Part shown: piece after piece, positions 23,891-35,758 of the stretch | How the letters are laid out: each line of letters begins with the position of its first letter | How positions within the stretch are numbered: the stretch's first letter is position 1 | Origin: Formicarius rufipectus | Taxonomy: Eukaryota > Chordata > Aves > Passeriformes > Formicariidae | Direction of reading: 5' to 3' | Length of the DNA stretch: 64,000 nucleotides | NCBI GenBank assembly: GCA_013399695.1 | Contig: VXAU01000753.1 | Location: 170,016 to 234,015, forward strand | Position numbers and translations under genes: made by a program | Notes under the pieces: generated by a model | Databases searched by the model: none | What the model was told of the DNA's origin: nothing | What the model saw: the letters and a program-made list of their open reading frames with translations, nothing else

Positions 23891-24440
23891 CTATGAGAGA
23901 TAGAAGGAAAAGACTAAAGAGAGAAAAAAAGAGGAGAGGGGAGAGGGGAGGGTTGCTGCCAAGAGGCCACGTGACGGCACGTTCCAGGAGAGAAGACAGG
24001 ACAATGTGGAGGCACCTCTATTTATGTCCTCTGGCCACTCTTGCCACGCCCCCCAGGCAGGACAGCCAGTCCACTGACCACTCAGTGCCCTCCCAGCCAA
24101 ACTGACAGGTGAGTCAGCCAATCAGAGCCTCTGGGAGGGCGGGCCACGTTTGATTGACAGCTCATCCCTGTGGCTGCCATGAGCTCCGCCATGTTGGCTG
24201 CAGGCCTCACCTTGTGCCTGGCCCCTCCGCTCCCCACCCACGGACGGGATGGTTGGCTCAACCCCACAATCAAACAACCCAGTGAGATACAAATCCGCTC
24301 TCTCAAAGGTGTCCATCGAGAGAGAGCACGGATCTCACTGCTGGAATGGCAGACCTCTGAAGATGACTGTGGGGGTTGCAAAGGCCTCCTCGAGACACAG
24401 CAATGTCTCAGTAGAGCCAGTGAGCTAAGTGAAAATTGAA
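23891..24440 (-). promoter_or_regulatory. CpG-richer promoter-like module (gene or LTR)
   Basis: This block has around a dozen CpGs in a window that is otherwise nearly free of them. Read on the minus strand, in order, it shows AACATGGCGGAGC (YY1-like, about 24184-24196), a GGCCCGCCCTCCC GC box (24133-24145), CTGATTGGCTG (inverted CCAAT, about 24116-24126), GGACATAAATAGAGG (TATA-like, about 24016-24030), a CACGTGACG-type E-box/CRE (about 23968-23976), then a pyrimidine-rich tract and CTCATAG followed by GTAACT, a plausible 5' splice site at 23890/23891. TATA-to-donor spacing would allow a first exon of about 100 bases. A plus-strand frame from the ATG at 24179 (86 codons) has a hydrophobic start but no known domain. 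The alternative is a retroviral LTR in minus orientation, but I find no AATAAA and no flanking target duplication. Confidence 0.45.
23893..23953. repeat. Purine-rich (GA) low-complexity tract
   Basis: About 60 bases are almost all A and G on the plus strand, with GAGGGGAGAGGGGAGGG at its right end. It forms the pyrimidine tract of the module above when read in minus orientation. Confidence 0.8.
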
Positions 24441-27400
24441 AGTTCTTAACATGACTAATGTAGGACTTATAAAGCCCTACCTGACACTGATTGCAATAAC
24501 TACAATGCCGAAAACATCAATTACTTGGAAAGAACTACAAAGCAATTTGGGTACTATCTGGCAAGCTTTGGAATGAAAAACTTGGACAGTTTATAACCTG
24601 AACACAGAAAAGTATTCTGTTTGAATTTCCCTCCATTTTAGCACACGTGGAAAACCCAACAGTCCCCCTGGTTGTTGCAAGGGATTTTTTTCTTGAACAA
24701 AAGCTATCTGTGTATTTTTTGAAGCCTGAGTTCAGAAAGAGCCATTTGCTTGTGCAGCTTTAACTTCTCACGATTTTCCAACATTTCTAATAAGCTTTGT
24801 TCAAAATGTATGATATCCCTTCCATTCATAAGCCTTAGTATTTTTATCCTTTCAGAAACACTTTTGCTTGTTAAATTTCATACAGGAAAGAGTAAGTTTA
24901 GGAGCTATTCCAGACATTCTAAAGGTGCAAAAAGTGAGAGTATGTAGAAGAAAAAATCAAGCATCTCAAACAGTATTACTAAGAGGACAAATGTTTTTGA
25001 GCTCTTCCTTCTCCTTCCTTGTGTAACCTACTTCTTATAACCATTATAGTCCTCTCTTGCAAACGTTTCTTCCCTGAGAGGGATGACCCTTACCCTGCTC
25101 TCCCATCTATTCCTCTTCTGCTCCTCTTTCTATCTGGTCTGGTAACCCCCTTAAATCTGCATTAAGAAGTGTGAAAAGAAGAATGTTTGACAAACTGACT
25201 TGACTGCTGCTGACTCCAGTATCATCTGCTGTCACTTCCCTCCACTGCTGTCAGCTTTAAAGGTCAAAGTAAAGCATAAGCATGGCCCAGAGGGGCAGCA
25301 GTTCTGGGGAAGAAGGTTGGCATCTTCCACCATTTATAGCAGCTTGTTTGCTGTAAGAGCTTTAAAATGTTCAAAGGTTTTTCTTTCCTCTGCCACTCAA
25401 GTTGGAAAATGGACTCAATCTTTCACACAGTTTGGGTGAATTTTTCTGCATTAACAATTTTCATGCACAGGAAAAAGTTCTCTAAAGCTTTAATTACAAA
25501 TGCATTTTGAAACCCAAATTACCTGTGCTCAAGAGAATGAAAGATGCATAAGCAGACCCTGTACCAAGCACTGGTACTTACACACAGAAATAGACTTGTC
25601 ATTTTAACAAGATCTGTCAAGAAAGGAAAATTCTTGCAATTCAGAACTAGAGTCCATTAATTAAAATGGCAAATAAAGACCCATGTTTTAAAGCAGGGTA
25701 TCTGAACCTAGGTGATTAACATTAGTTTATCTGCTGAAGTAAGTGACAAAAGATGTGTACCTAATGTATTCATGTTAAAAGACTTAATCACATAATCTTA
25801 TGCACAGACATTGGAAAATGAGTTCCTGTTTTATCATTATCCCTGTACGCTCACACAGAAAATTAATAAAGACTGAAAGTTTAATATCATAAACCCAAAT
25901 TTCCATATCACACAATTTACATGGGGATGACTTTTTCCTATAGCTTTCCATTTTCTGGACCCCAGTAGTGTAAAAATAAAATACAAATATACACTATGGC
26001 AGTAATTTTTCATCAAAGACCTCAGTGACTCCTATTTTTCAGAGGACAAAGTTTAAAAATAGCAAATGTTTGTCTCCCCACTTCTGTTCCTTATTTTGCA
26101 TTTGCATTTAAGTTGTAATCCTTCCCTTTGATTTTCTATGAAAGCTTCAGTAAAATACTTTTTTTCCATTTTCCTGACATTTCCAGAGTATGCAGTTTCT
26201 TAGATCATTATTCTGGTTATCTCTTTGCATACAGTCTTCTCTTCTGCAACACTTCCCATTTTTTACTTTTTTTTTAATTTTTTTTTAATTTACTTCCTGT
26301 CAATCTGTTACAAACTTTCTGAGAAGTTACATTTGGCACAGGGTATTTTTTTTTTACTATAATTTTAAACTTTCAAATCATTCCCATCTGTTTTATATGA
26401 CAGTAATGAGAGCCTTAAAAAGGGACTCTATTTTTGCAGTGTTCCAAAAATATCTTCTGTGCTGTATATTGTTTAGTAATACTCTTTGCATAGTGCCATT
26501 AATCTCTAAGGGCCAGATGCTGAGAGTGGGTCTTAGTGCCCTTAACTTCCACTAGAGTCAGAAAGAGGTGAAGATCATTCTCTTTCTGTAGGATGTGATC
26601 AGTGCTTGGCAGAAGCAGATACCAGCTGGCCCATTGGGAAGAACATAAATGCACAGATATATATAATTGTGATTGGGTTTTTCTCAAAATTAACTATAGC
26701 TTGACCTCATGGCTTGTGACAACTAATAGCAACTGCCATTTGTTTGCTGAACTTTTATAACACTATGCACAGAAGCTGGGGAAAAAGTCCAAAAACATCT
26801 TGTTTCAGTTTCCTTCACTGAAGTTTTTTTTTTAAGCAATACAGATGTACTCACTGTAAGAATGAAAGTGAGAAAATGTATCTGTAAACTTGGAAGTGTG
26901 AAGGTAAAAACATTACCAAATTCTCAGTCTCTGAGTTATAATCTAGACACTTATTACCTTGACTGTTTTCTGTTAGGCCAAATGGAGAATATTTGTAGAC
27001 ATTTGTAATCTAATTTTTCTCATAATAAGGAAACTTGTCCATAAGCTCAAGAGCCAGGAACCACCCCTACATGCCAGCAACCAGAATGGCATGAAAAAAG
27101 AACAAATTCCATTTATGTGCCCCTGTATTCCATAATAATAACAGAATGAGTCACTCATTGGCAAATACATAAGCACAGATTTGGTCTTGTCTTTCTAAAC
27201 AAGATGAACCTTGTTAACTGAACATTCTATAGGAAGGAAGAAGTTTGATGAAAGAGTTATTACAAGAGGAGATCTCTTAGATCTTTGTGAGTCTAAGGGA
27301 TTGTATTTCCTTTCTTGCTGGTCCATGACAATGTTTCTGGCAATCCATGTCTTCCACTATCATGCTTTTAATGGGAGAGAATCAAGCTGAGATCCAATGG

Positions 27401-30085
27401 CACAATTCAGTTTTAAAAGATATTGCCCCTGAACAAGAATCCAGAGCTTTTAAAGACTGATAAAGATGAGACATGGGATGAGGACAACTGAAGTACTGGG
27501 CACTTTAACCTTCTGAGCTATTCTGTGCCTCTAGCCATGACATGGGAACATTTGCCTGGGCTTTTCATTTACACAAAGGAAAAAAAAAGGTAATGTTAGT
27601 GATTCCATCTTTGCATGGTAACGAGGCAACATTCACCTCTAGGAAAACAGTAAAACAAATTAATCTACTTCCACAAATGCTGAGAGCCAACTGAACATTG
27701 GTTTGTTTCTACCCGAGATAGTGTATGAGTCATTATTTTGTAGGATTACTGACATGATCCCGATCATTTATTCTGTAACATAGTCCTTCTTGTACCTTGC
27801 TAGAAGCAATGAGAGAACAGAAGATATCTGATGATTCAAGAAAAAGAGCCCAGTCTGACTCCAAAGATATATGCTGAATATCTTTAAATTATATTAACAG
27901 AGACACATTCCTCCTTACAGTCAAAGAATAGCATGTATTACAGCTGTTAATGGTAAAATTAACCTTATTTAAATCAAGTTCTTTAAAATACCAGTTTGTA
28001 CTCTAAGTCACATTGGATACATCTTCATGAGCAAATTCAACAGCTCTACCAATTTTTTCTGGGAGATAGAATACAGTTGACTTTATTGTCACATTATGAA
28101 AATTTCTATCAAGGTTTTGACCCATGCCAATGAATTGGCCTGGACAATACCTGGACATAGCTCAGTAAATGGAACAGACTAAGTCCTATTCCCAGTAGGT
28201 AGTTTAGATTTATCCTAACTTTGGACATCAGTAGAGCTTCACAGCAAGGCTGCAAACGCTTCTACAGCTCAGAGCTCTGGGTCAAAGAACAACCTTGGGC
28301 TGCTTCTTCAGTTATGTCTACTCTCAGGTCCTCTAAAATCAATGAAGAGAAAAGAGACACCTCCAGAGGGCAATTTCTCCACCTAACTTGGGCACCGGTT
28401 TGAAGTATAAGTATGCTTCTAAGGTGCCCTTTCTTTCCTCTCTGTATCTCCACTGACTAGAGACAGATTTGGACATTTATTATTTAGACAGCTAACATGA
28501 AGGCAATTCCCACCTTAAACACTAGTGATGACAAAGCCATAGAGGGATTGCCACTTGGGCACTCTTCTCTGTAGATCTGTAGTCTAAAAGCAATTGGTGC
28601 AGGCTCAGAAGAGAAACAGTCTTGATGTTATTGCTGTCCATTTTATATCTGTTATATTACTATTATTTCTTATTTCTTCCATGTCACCTCCTGACTCTAG
28701 ACGAAGTTGAGGCTCCACTGCACCATGCAGTGTGTGAAAGTACAGGAGAGAATCTAGGTCTGAACAGGACTACAGATGGAAAAATGGAGCCTCAGTCTCA
28801 GGCTACACATTAGTGAGTGTAGACTCAGAGGCAGACACTCAAACACAAGGAACAGCCAGGAAAAGGCAGCTCTTTCAAACTTCAGATGTTTGATGCTCAC
28901 TGAAATGCTCACTGCAAATGGGTATGCACCTTCTGCCACCCCTTAAAAGGTTTTGCACTGAGTTTAATTAACCTGATCATCACAGGGAAAAATGCAGCTT
29001 ATTTTTGTCTGTGTCACTATAATTTTCTGCTATTAGAGCTTCCTCTCCTCCTCCCCCATCCAGTAAGAACAGGATTGCACAGATGGAGGAGAAATGGACT
29101 GGGGCTCACCCAGGCAGAAAGCAGCACAAGGGACACTCAGTGAAAGTGCCCTGTGCCACTCCATTGCTATATCAGGTATTGATCATGCTAGAACAGAGAA
29201 ATATGAGTTTACTGATTCACCAAGATCTATGGGCTTTCTGGACATAAGGGATTTTGCAGAGAGAGTGGCCCACAGGGAGGAAATCCAGGACAAGCCAAGT
29301 CCAAAGGGGATCCTGTTCTCTATTTGGGACAGGGCTTGTTTTCTTTGTTAATGAAGCCACAGCCCTCAAAAGGGAAGAACTGGTCAGTTGCTAAATGAAA
29401 TTGTATTCTTAGAGTGAGTATTGGCACTGCTAGTGATGTGTCGGATCAGGTGTTGTCCTGCAGAGGTGACATAGGACAGGACAGCAGGCAAAAGGAGCCA
29501 GTTGAAAAATGCAGTGTAAAACAACTGCATGGCTTTTAAAGGGAGTAAACTTACTCTATAGTGCTTTTGAAAGAAATCTAAATTAAAGCGCCTTTTTTTT
29601 TTTTAATGCTGAACTCTTACATGTGTGAAAATAATAGAGATTAAGTCAAAGTGGGAAACACTGGATACAGATGAAAATGGAATACAGCTTAGGTCTCCAT
29701 CCAACTCATGGATGAAATTTGATCAGTTCATGTTTTATATTCCAATCGAGTTGCTTGCTGAAAATAGCACTATTTTGGTTTTTGCTATTTCACATCACCA
29801 GTTTCCCATTCTCGAGAAGGAGCAGCAGCTGCTGGAAAGTTCAGTGTCTTGAATTCATCTTCCACTAGATGGCAACTGCTGAGCTTTTCCACAGCACTGC
29901 AGAAACCTGTAAAGCAGCAACCAAGCCTCATCTCCAGACAGACTGCTTGAATACAGCTTCATAATTTTATTTGCATCTGCCTAAAGATTAGCTGCTAATC
30001 ATTTCGATATTTGCACAGGACACATCTATAAAAAACAGAATATGCAATTTAAAGGTAGAAACCTGGGAAATCACTCACTAGGTAA
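24441..30085. other. Repeat-poor AT-rich single-copy DNA
   Basis: The longest stretch without interspersed repeats after the promoter-like block. I see T-rich patches near 26255-26290 and 29592-29605 but no CR1, LTR, tRNA or coding exon. Open frames are below 90 codons. Confidence 0.4.
26258..26290. repeat. T-rich low-complexity tract
   Basis: Two or three T8-T9 runs are separated by AC or AA. Confidence 0.8.
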
Positions 30086-30412
30086 GTGGGACCATAGCTC
30101 TTTTAAAGGTCATTCAGTCCAACCATCCTGCTACAGGCAGGGGCATCTTCAAATAGGTCACATTGCTCAGAGCACTGTTCACCCTGGTCTTGAATTTTCC
30201 ACCATCTCTCTGGGCAACCTGTTTCAGTGTTTGACCACCCTCGTTGCAAAAAACTTCTACCCTTTATTTAATCTGAATCTATTCCCTTTTAATTTAAAAC
30301 CATTACCCCTGTTCTATTGCTACATCACCTGCTAAAAAGTCTGTCACCATCTTTCTTGTAAGCCCCTTTTAAGTACTGAAAGGCTGCAACAAAGGGCACT
30401 TCCAAACCAAAA
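30086..30412 (-). mobile_element. CR1 LINE, 3' portion, antisense
   Basis: AAAGGTCATTCAGTCCAACC, CAGGCAGGGGCATCTTC, CTCTGGGCAACCTGTTTCAG and ACCATTACCCCTGTTCTATT appear in the expected CR1 reverse order, with CCATCTTTCTTGTAAGCCCC at the inner end. The terminal TCATAGAAT units are not recognisable, so the outermost 3' end has decayed. Confidence 0.85.
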
Positions 30413-32126
30413 TCTCTTATTATTCCTTGATTCTAAACTTTTCAACCTGGGACCATTGCACTGGGATAAGGGCTACAACCAGTAAGTCTCCTATTTTATT
30501 TCCTTTAATTTGTTTTGTAAAGGTAATACATATGGAGCAGTTATTCATTTTCTCATCATACAAAGACCAGCATCTCAATAAAATTGACAGCCTTAAACCA
30601 AAAAGCCTTGATTCTCAGTAATTTCCCTTTCTGCTTAAATTGTTCACTGAATTTAAGTGGGATTTGTGTGCAGGTCACATTCAAAGCCTTTCTGAACTTT
30701 ATTACAGAAAAAAAAAAAAAAAAAGAGTTTTATATAAAAATACATATAGAGACCATGAAATAGTCATAAAAAATAAAAGCATGGCCTTTTGGAAAGGTAC
30801 ATCCTGACTGAGACCTCCTCCCACATGCTCAATCTCTCTGAAAGATGTCTGCTAGACAACAGAACCTGTTTCTACTTTTGGTTACCTTGCATTATCTGAT
30901 ATAACTGCTGCTGTGATTTGACTCAAACTGATATAAACTGCATTGCAATCAAGTACAGTATTTAATCTTTAAAAGTATAGTCTTTCCCTTTTCTGTGGAG
31001 CTCTAACCCACAAGCAAGAACTGTAAGAGATCTGTATTTTTTTACTGATGAATTGACAGGGTTTAGCAGGGGGTTTTTCCTGCTCTTATTAGTATTGAAT
31101 ATATTATCTAGCACTTGCCTTACATATATGAATTGTATGCTGAAAAGCCTTCCCAGAATTAGATTTTGAACCAAATTTGGTGACATTTTTCTGAAAGATG
31201 TAAATCCCATACCAGATATGATAATGGCCTCATTAGTTAGTGTCCAGTTACTTACTGGCAAACTGTCCTCTAGGCCCCCTGTTGGGCAAGAAATAGCTTC
31301 TTTAGCTACTCTTTGAGATCTCTTTCTTGATGCCCATCCTCCCACTGAATGAGGAAAAAATATTTCATCTTCCCATGTACTTCTTCCATGGGATAGAAAC
31401 AAGTTTTGAAGCCTCATCTCTTCCCAAATGGCATTCTTACCTACTTGCCTGTTGCTGTTTCTGAGTCTCTCTGTCAGCCAACTGTGTCACAACTACTTTC
31501 TATCCCTCTCCATATCAGTCCTTGACCTTCTCATCACTGCAGTCTTTTATCCATGTCTGCTTAGAGGGTGTGGGTTGGTGACTCTTAGGAACCTCTTCAA
31601 GGGCAGTGAGAAAACTACAGTGGTGGAGAGTCCACCCTGCTATACGTAAGAAGATATTTTTGACTTTATATTTGTCAATTAGTGATCTCTCAGAGATTAA
31701 AGTTTTCTTGTGTCACATGATGATTTAAACGTTCAACACTATTGAGATTGATGGCAATGGTGCAATTTTGCAGGTTTTAAAATCTCAGTTAAGCTGTGGA
31801 ATCTTCACTTTGTGCCCTTAAGCATTCTCGGGGGGACACACATTTATTTTTGCTACCCCAGTATTAAAAGTCTAAATTTTTGCTAGATACATTTTTTCCC
31901 CTTGAACTATAGTTAAACTGGATTCTTATGGACCATTTTTCTTAAAATGGAATTAAAAGATTATATCAAAGCAGTGGCTGCTGGCAAACGATGATGTCTC
32001 AAATCTCAGGTAGAAGGATCCCTCCTGTGAGGCCAAGAAGTTTAGGGAAATTTACGGTTAGGGTTAGACAAAATGTTGTCTGTGACAGCAGACCATTGGA
32101 CTCACTGGACTATCATCATTAAATCG
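30413..32126. other. Single-copy DNA
   Basis: Includes a poly-A run at 30708-30724. A 151-codon minus-strand frame at 30962-31417 has no recognisable domain and no splice or start context that I would trust. Confidence 0.4.
30708..30724. repeat. Poly-A tract
   Basis: About 17 consecutive A, followed by GAG. No retrocopy is recognisable upstream. Confidence 0.85.
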
Positions 32127-32450
32127 TGAATTACAGAATGGTTTGGGTTGGAAGGGACCTCAAAGATCACCTAGTTCCAAACCTGCCATGGGCAGGGACA
32201 CCTTTCACTAGACTAAGTTGCTGAGCTTCATCCAGCCTCACCTTAAACACTGCCAGGAATGGGGCACCCACAACTTCTCTGGATAACCTGTTTCAGTGCC
32301 TCACCACCCTCACAGTAAAGAATTTCTTTCTAATATTGATCTAAACCTACTCTCTTTCAGTTTGAATCCATTACCCCTTATCTCGTCACTACATGACATT
32401 GCAAAGTCCCTCTCTGTCTTTCTTGTAGGCCCCCTCTAGATGCTGTCAGG
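32127..32450 (-). mobile_element. CR1 LINE, young-looking 3' portion, antisense
   Basis: The left edge GAATTACAGAATGGTTTGGG with TTGGAAGGGACCTCAAAGAT is close to the avian CR1 consensus. GGGGCACCCACAACTTCTCT, CCTCACCACCCTCACAGTAA and TTGTAGGCCCCCTCTAGATG follow in order. Few mismatches are visible by eye. 5'-truncated near 32450. Confidence 0.95.
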
Positions 32451-33763
32451 GAAATCACGACTCTTGGGAAGAACAGCAGTTAGAAGTGGTGGAATGCAAT
32501 TTTATCTGTCCTGCATTTCCACACTGGATGTACCATAAAGTACAAGCAGCCTGTGGACAACTGTGGGCTACTTAAGGAAGGGATGTGTATGGGGATTTTT
32601 TAATGACCACACAAGGATGTTGTATACATTCTTTACACTTAGAAGAGGCACAGACCACTTCAATGGAAAGCAATAAAACCCAAACCACCTTCTCAACCAG
32701 AAAACCTCACCTAAATGAAATGGGCAAGAAGTGGGACAAACCATAAATCATAGGACTAGACCAAACTTCAGAAGATTTTCAAAAGCAACCAGAAATTACC
32801 AGAGCCATATTAACATCACAAGCAGCTCATAGCAGAGACAAGCAATCTGCCTCAAGCAATAGTGGTTGGAAAACACGAAAAGAGCAATGAAGCCTTATAA
32901 CATCATCAAAACAGGAACTCTGGAGGTTTAATGAATAAAAAGGCACTGGAGGCTGAGGTAATTGCTAATGTGGCTTCATTTAAATATTTTTGGACTATGA
33001 GTTGCTACACTCTCAGATGGTTTTTCAGAAGTTTCCTAGTTTGGACTGACATTTCTAGCATCTCCAATAGCATTTACGTGACTAATAACTTGGCCAAAGA
33101 GACAGGTTTTCTGCCTGTGAATCATAAAATGAATATAGTTGAAAAGGGAAGATAAAAAGCCAAATTGAGACAACTTTGGAAACATAAGCATCTTTAACCA
33201 AATAGACATAGGATTGTAAGTAATAAGAAAAAAATAATTAAAAAAATATCTACATGCATTTGTTTACACTGCCTTCATCTGTGATTATCCAGTTGAGTAT
33301 ATCCTAACTCATACTACCACAATCTGGTGTTTTGTTGTTTGCTGGGGTTTCCCCCCCACCCAGGTTGTCTTTAGACTTCCAAGTAAAAGTTTCAAAAACT
33401 GTGAAGTAGCTTAGGAGCTCAGGACCAATTTTAAAAAAAGTAAGCCCATGTCTAAAATGGCAGACTGAACTTCAGACATGGTAGCCTGAAAACCAAAAGG
33501 AAGCTGTCAGTATGAAATGCTGAGCAGGCTAATTTCCCTTACCAGGAGAGAGAGATCCAGGGGCCAAATCCCATTGATTGGCTATTGCTAGAGTTATTTG
33601 TTATTATATATTTTTCTCATTCATCTCCACCTCTCCTAGCTGTGAGTATTGAGAAAACAACACAAAAAAAGAGAAATTATGGAAAGCATCAGTAACTATG
33701 CCAAGTTGGAAATGAGTAGCAAAACTTGAATCTGTGTACCCCCTATAGTACTAAGGAATTAAG
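32451..33763. other. Single-copy DNA
   Basis: No recognisable exon, RNA gene or interspersed repeat. Confidence 0.4.
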
Positions 33764-34345
33764 TAGCAGAATTGTTCGTGTTGGAAGGGACCTCAAAGAT
33801 TATCTTGTTCCAAACCCCTTGCCATGGGCAGGGACACCTTCCACTAGACCAAGTTGCTCAAAGCCCCTTCCAACCTGGCCTTGAAGACTTCCAGGGTTGG
33901 GGAATCCACAACTTCTCTGGGCAACTGGTTGCAGCATCTCATCTCATCTCATCTCTCAGTTAAGAATTTCTTCCTAATATCTAGTCTAAATGTACACCCT
34001 TCAGCTTAAGCCATTACCCCTTATCAAATCACAACATGCCCCTGTCAAAAGTCCCCCTTCTGCTCTGTTGTAACCTTTTTAGGTACTCAAAGGTGCTATA
34101 AGGTCTCCCCAGAGCCTTCTCTTCTCCAGGATGAACAGCTCTCTCAGACTGTCTTCATAGCAAAGGTGCTCCAGTCCTGTGATCAACATAATGTCTTTCC
34201 TCTGGACTTTCTCTAACAGGTCCATGTCTTTTTCATGCTGAGGACCCCAGAGCTGGACTGAGTATCCCAGTGGGGTCTCATGGACCAGACAAGAGAGGAA
34301 GAATCACCTCTCCCAACATGCTGGTCACACTTCTTTTGATTGCTA
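33764..34345 (-). mobile_element. CR1 LINE, 3' portion, antisense
   Basis: GTGTTGGAAGGGACCTCAAA, CCATGGGCAGGGACACCTTC, CACTAGACCAAGTTGCTCAA, GGTCTCCCCAGAGCCTTCTC, CTCTAACAGGTCCATGTC and ACATGCTGGTCACACTTC are in CR1 reverse order over about 580 bases. It contains a CATCT microsatellite (33935-33957) where the consensus reads 'ccagtgcctcaccaccctcacag', so that stretch was replaced or expanded after insertion. Confidence 0.95.
33935..33957. repeat. (CATCT)n microsatellite inside CR1
   Basis: About four CATCT units in tandem. Confidence 0.85.
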
Positions 34346-35420
34346 CCAAGAAATACTGTACCTCAGTCACACACCATGATGGATAATTTGACTGTTACTC
34401 CAGACACCCTGTAGTTGTGTTGTTTTTTTTTAATCTCATGTTCATAAGCAGAGATAGGTGAGAATTTAGGGACAAATTTTAGGCCAAGCTTTGCCCCAGT
34501 AAAATTTAAAGAAATCCAGAAAAAGTTAAAATATTTTGTTTTACAAGACTATAGAATAAAGGTTGTTGACTTTTGTTATGAAATGTTTTTTAGTTGCCAA
34601 ACTAAAGTGTAAAACAGTGCTAAATCCATTTGATGTGTTTCAGTTCACATGAACAATTTTATTCTACTCAAATCATAATTTCCTTTGTTTTCATTGGCCA
34701 GCAGAATTGAAAACTCAGTTATTCACACTGTTCTGCATGAAAAACTGGGTTCTCAAACGGAGGGAAAGGAAGAGGGTGGGTAACAATTAGTCAATACATG
34801 GAAATAAGACCTTTTACATGGCTTGACAAATGTACTCAGTAGTCCACCACCCAAGTTTCCATTTCAGTCACTGAAATACTCATTGTGTTGGTTTTCAATA
34901 CACCAATTTTATGTTACATAATGTTATTTGAATATGTTCTGAAATATTTATCTTTTATTTGGTGATGTTTCCAAAGTGAATGAAGATTAAAGGGGGGGAG
35001 GGGAAAAGAATATTTTGTGCTTCTGCAGTAAGGATTCAACAAGTTTACTTCTAGAAAGATTAAACAAATATTAAAAGGAAGTCAGTTAACATCTAGGGAA
35101 TAAAGGATCAGCAGAAATAAACAGCAGTGCTTTATAAAGAAAGAATTATTCTATAGTGGTCTGCTATCGCCACATCATCACATTCAGTAATTTGCTCCCT
35201 GGAAATGTGTCATCAGGAAGGCAGTGATTTCTTCAAGACCACTCGCAGTTGCTGAGGCTGGTCCCTTCTGCATTTGGAACAGACATCAAGCGTTTAACAA
35301 TATACATATGACTTTGGTATGAAACGAAAAATGTAGAGCAGTTTGAGTAAGTATTTATCCTGAAGTAATGGGAATCCAAGACCATTTTGAAAAATGGAAC
35401 CCAAAGATTTGAATTCCTAT
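34346..35420. other. Single-copy AT-rich DNA
   Basis: No gene or interspersed repeat recognised. A G7 run lies near 34994. Confidence 0.4.
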
Positions 35421-35500
35421 TCATAGAATTATAGATTAGTTTGGATTGAAAAGGACCTTTATAGATCATCTAGTCCAACTGTTCAGCTACTAGCTAGTCC
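35421..35500 (-). mobile_element. CR1 LINE, 3' tail only, antisense
   Basis: TCATAGAATTATAGATTAGT, then TTGGATTGAAAAGGACCTTT and ATAGATCATCTAGTCCAAC: the CR1 terminus and nothing further in. Confidence 0.9.
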
Positions 35501-35716
35501 AGCTATTTCAGCTATATATTTAGTTAATGCTGGTTTTGTCTTCATTCCCCCCTCCCAATTTTTTACTTTTCCTCTTTTTCATCTAGACAAAAAACTGTCT
35601 GTCATCTGAAATAGTTTTGGGCTTAGATCTTCACAGGCAATGAGCTCATTCCATTAGTGATGAGCTCCACTCTCTGGCCTCCTGCAGAACTTCACATCAA
35701 ATTAGAATAGCATGAT

Positions 35717-35758
35717 AGAGTCATAGAATTTTTAAGGTTGGAAAAGACCTCCAAGATA
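35717..35758 (-). mobile_element. CR1 LINE, minimal 3' tail, antisense
   Basis: About 42 bases: AGAGTCATAGAATTTTTAAG, then GTTGGAAAAGACCTCCAAG. It is only the outermost CR1 end, about 220 bases from the previous tail. Confidence 0.8.

Noticed and set aside
30962..31417. 151-codon minus-strand frame
   Set aside because: No domain recognised and no reverse-transcriptase motifs despite its length; treated as chance.
32054..32068. Telomere-like GGTTAGGGTTAG
   Set aside because: Fewer than two and a half units; too short to be an interstitial telomeric repeat.
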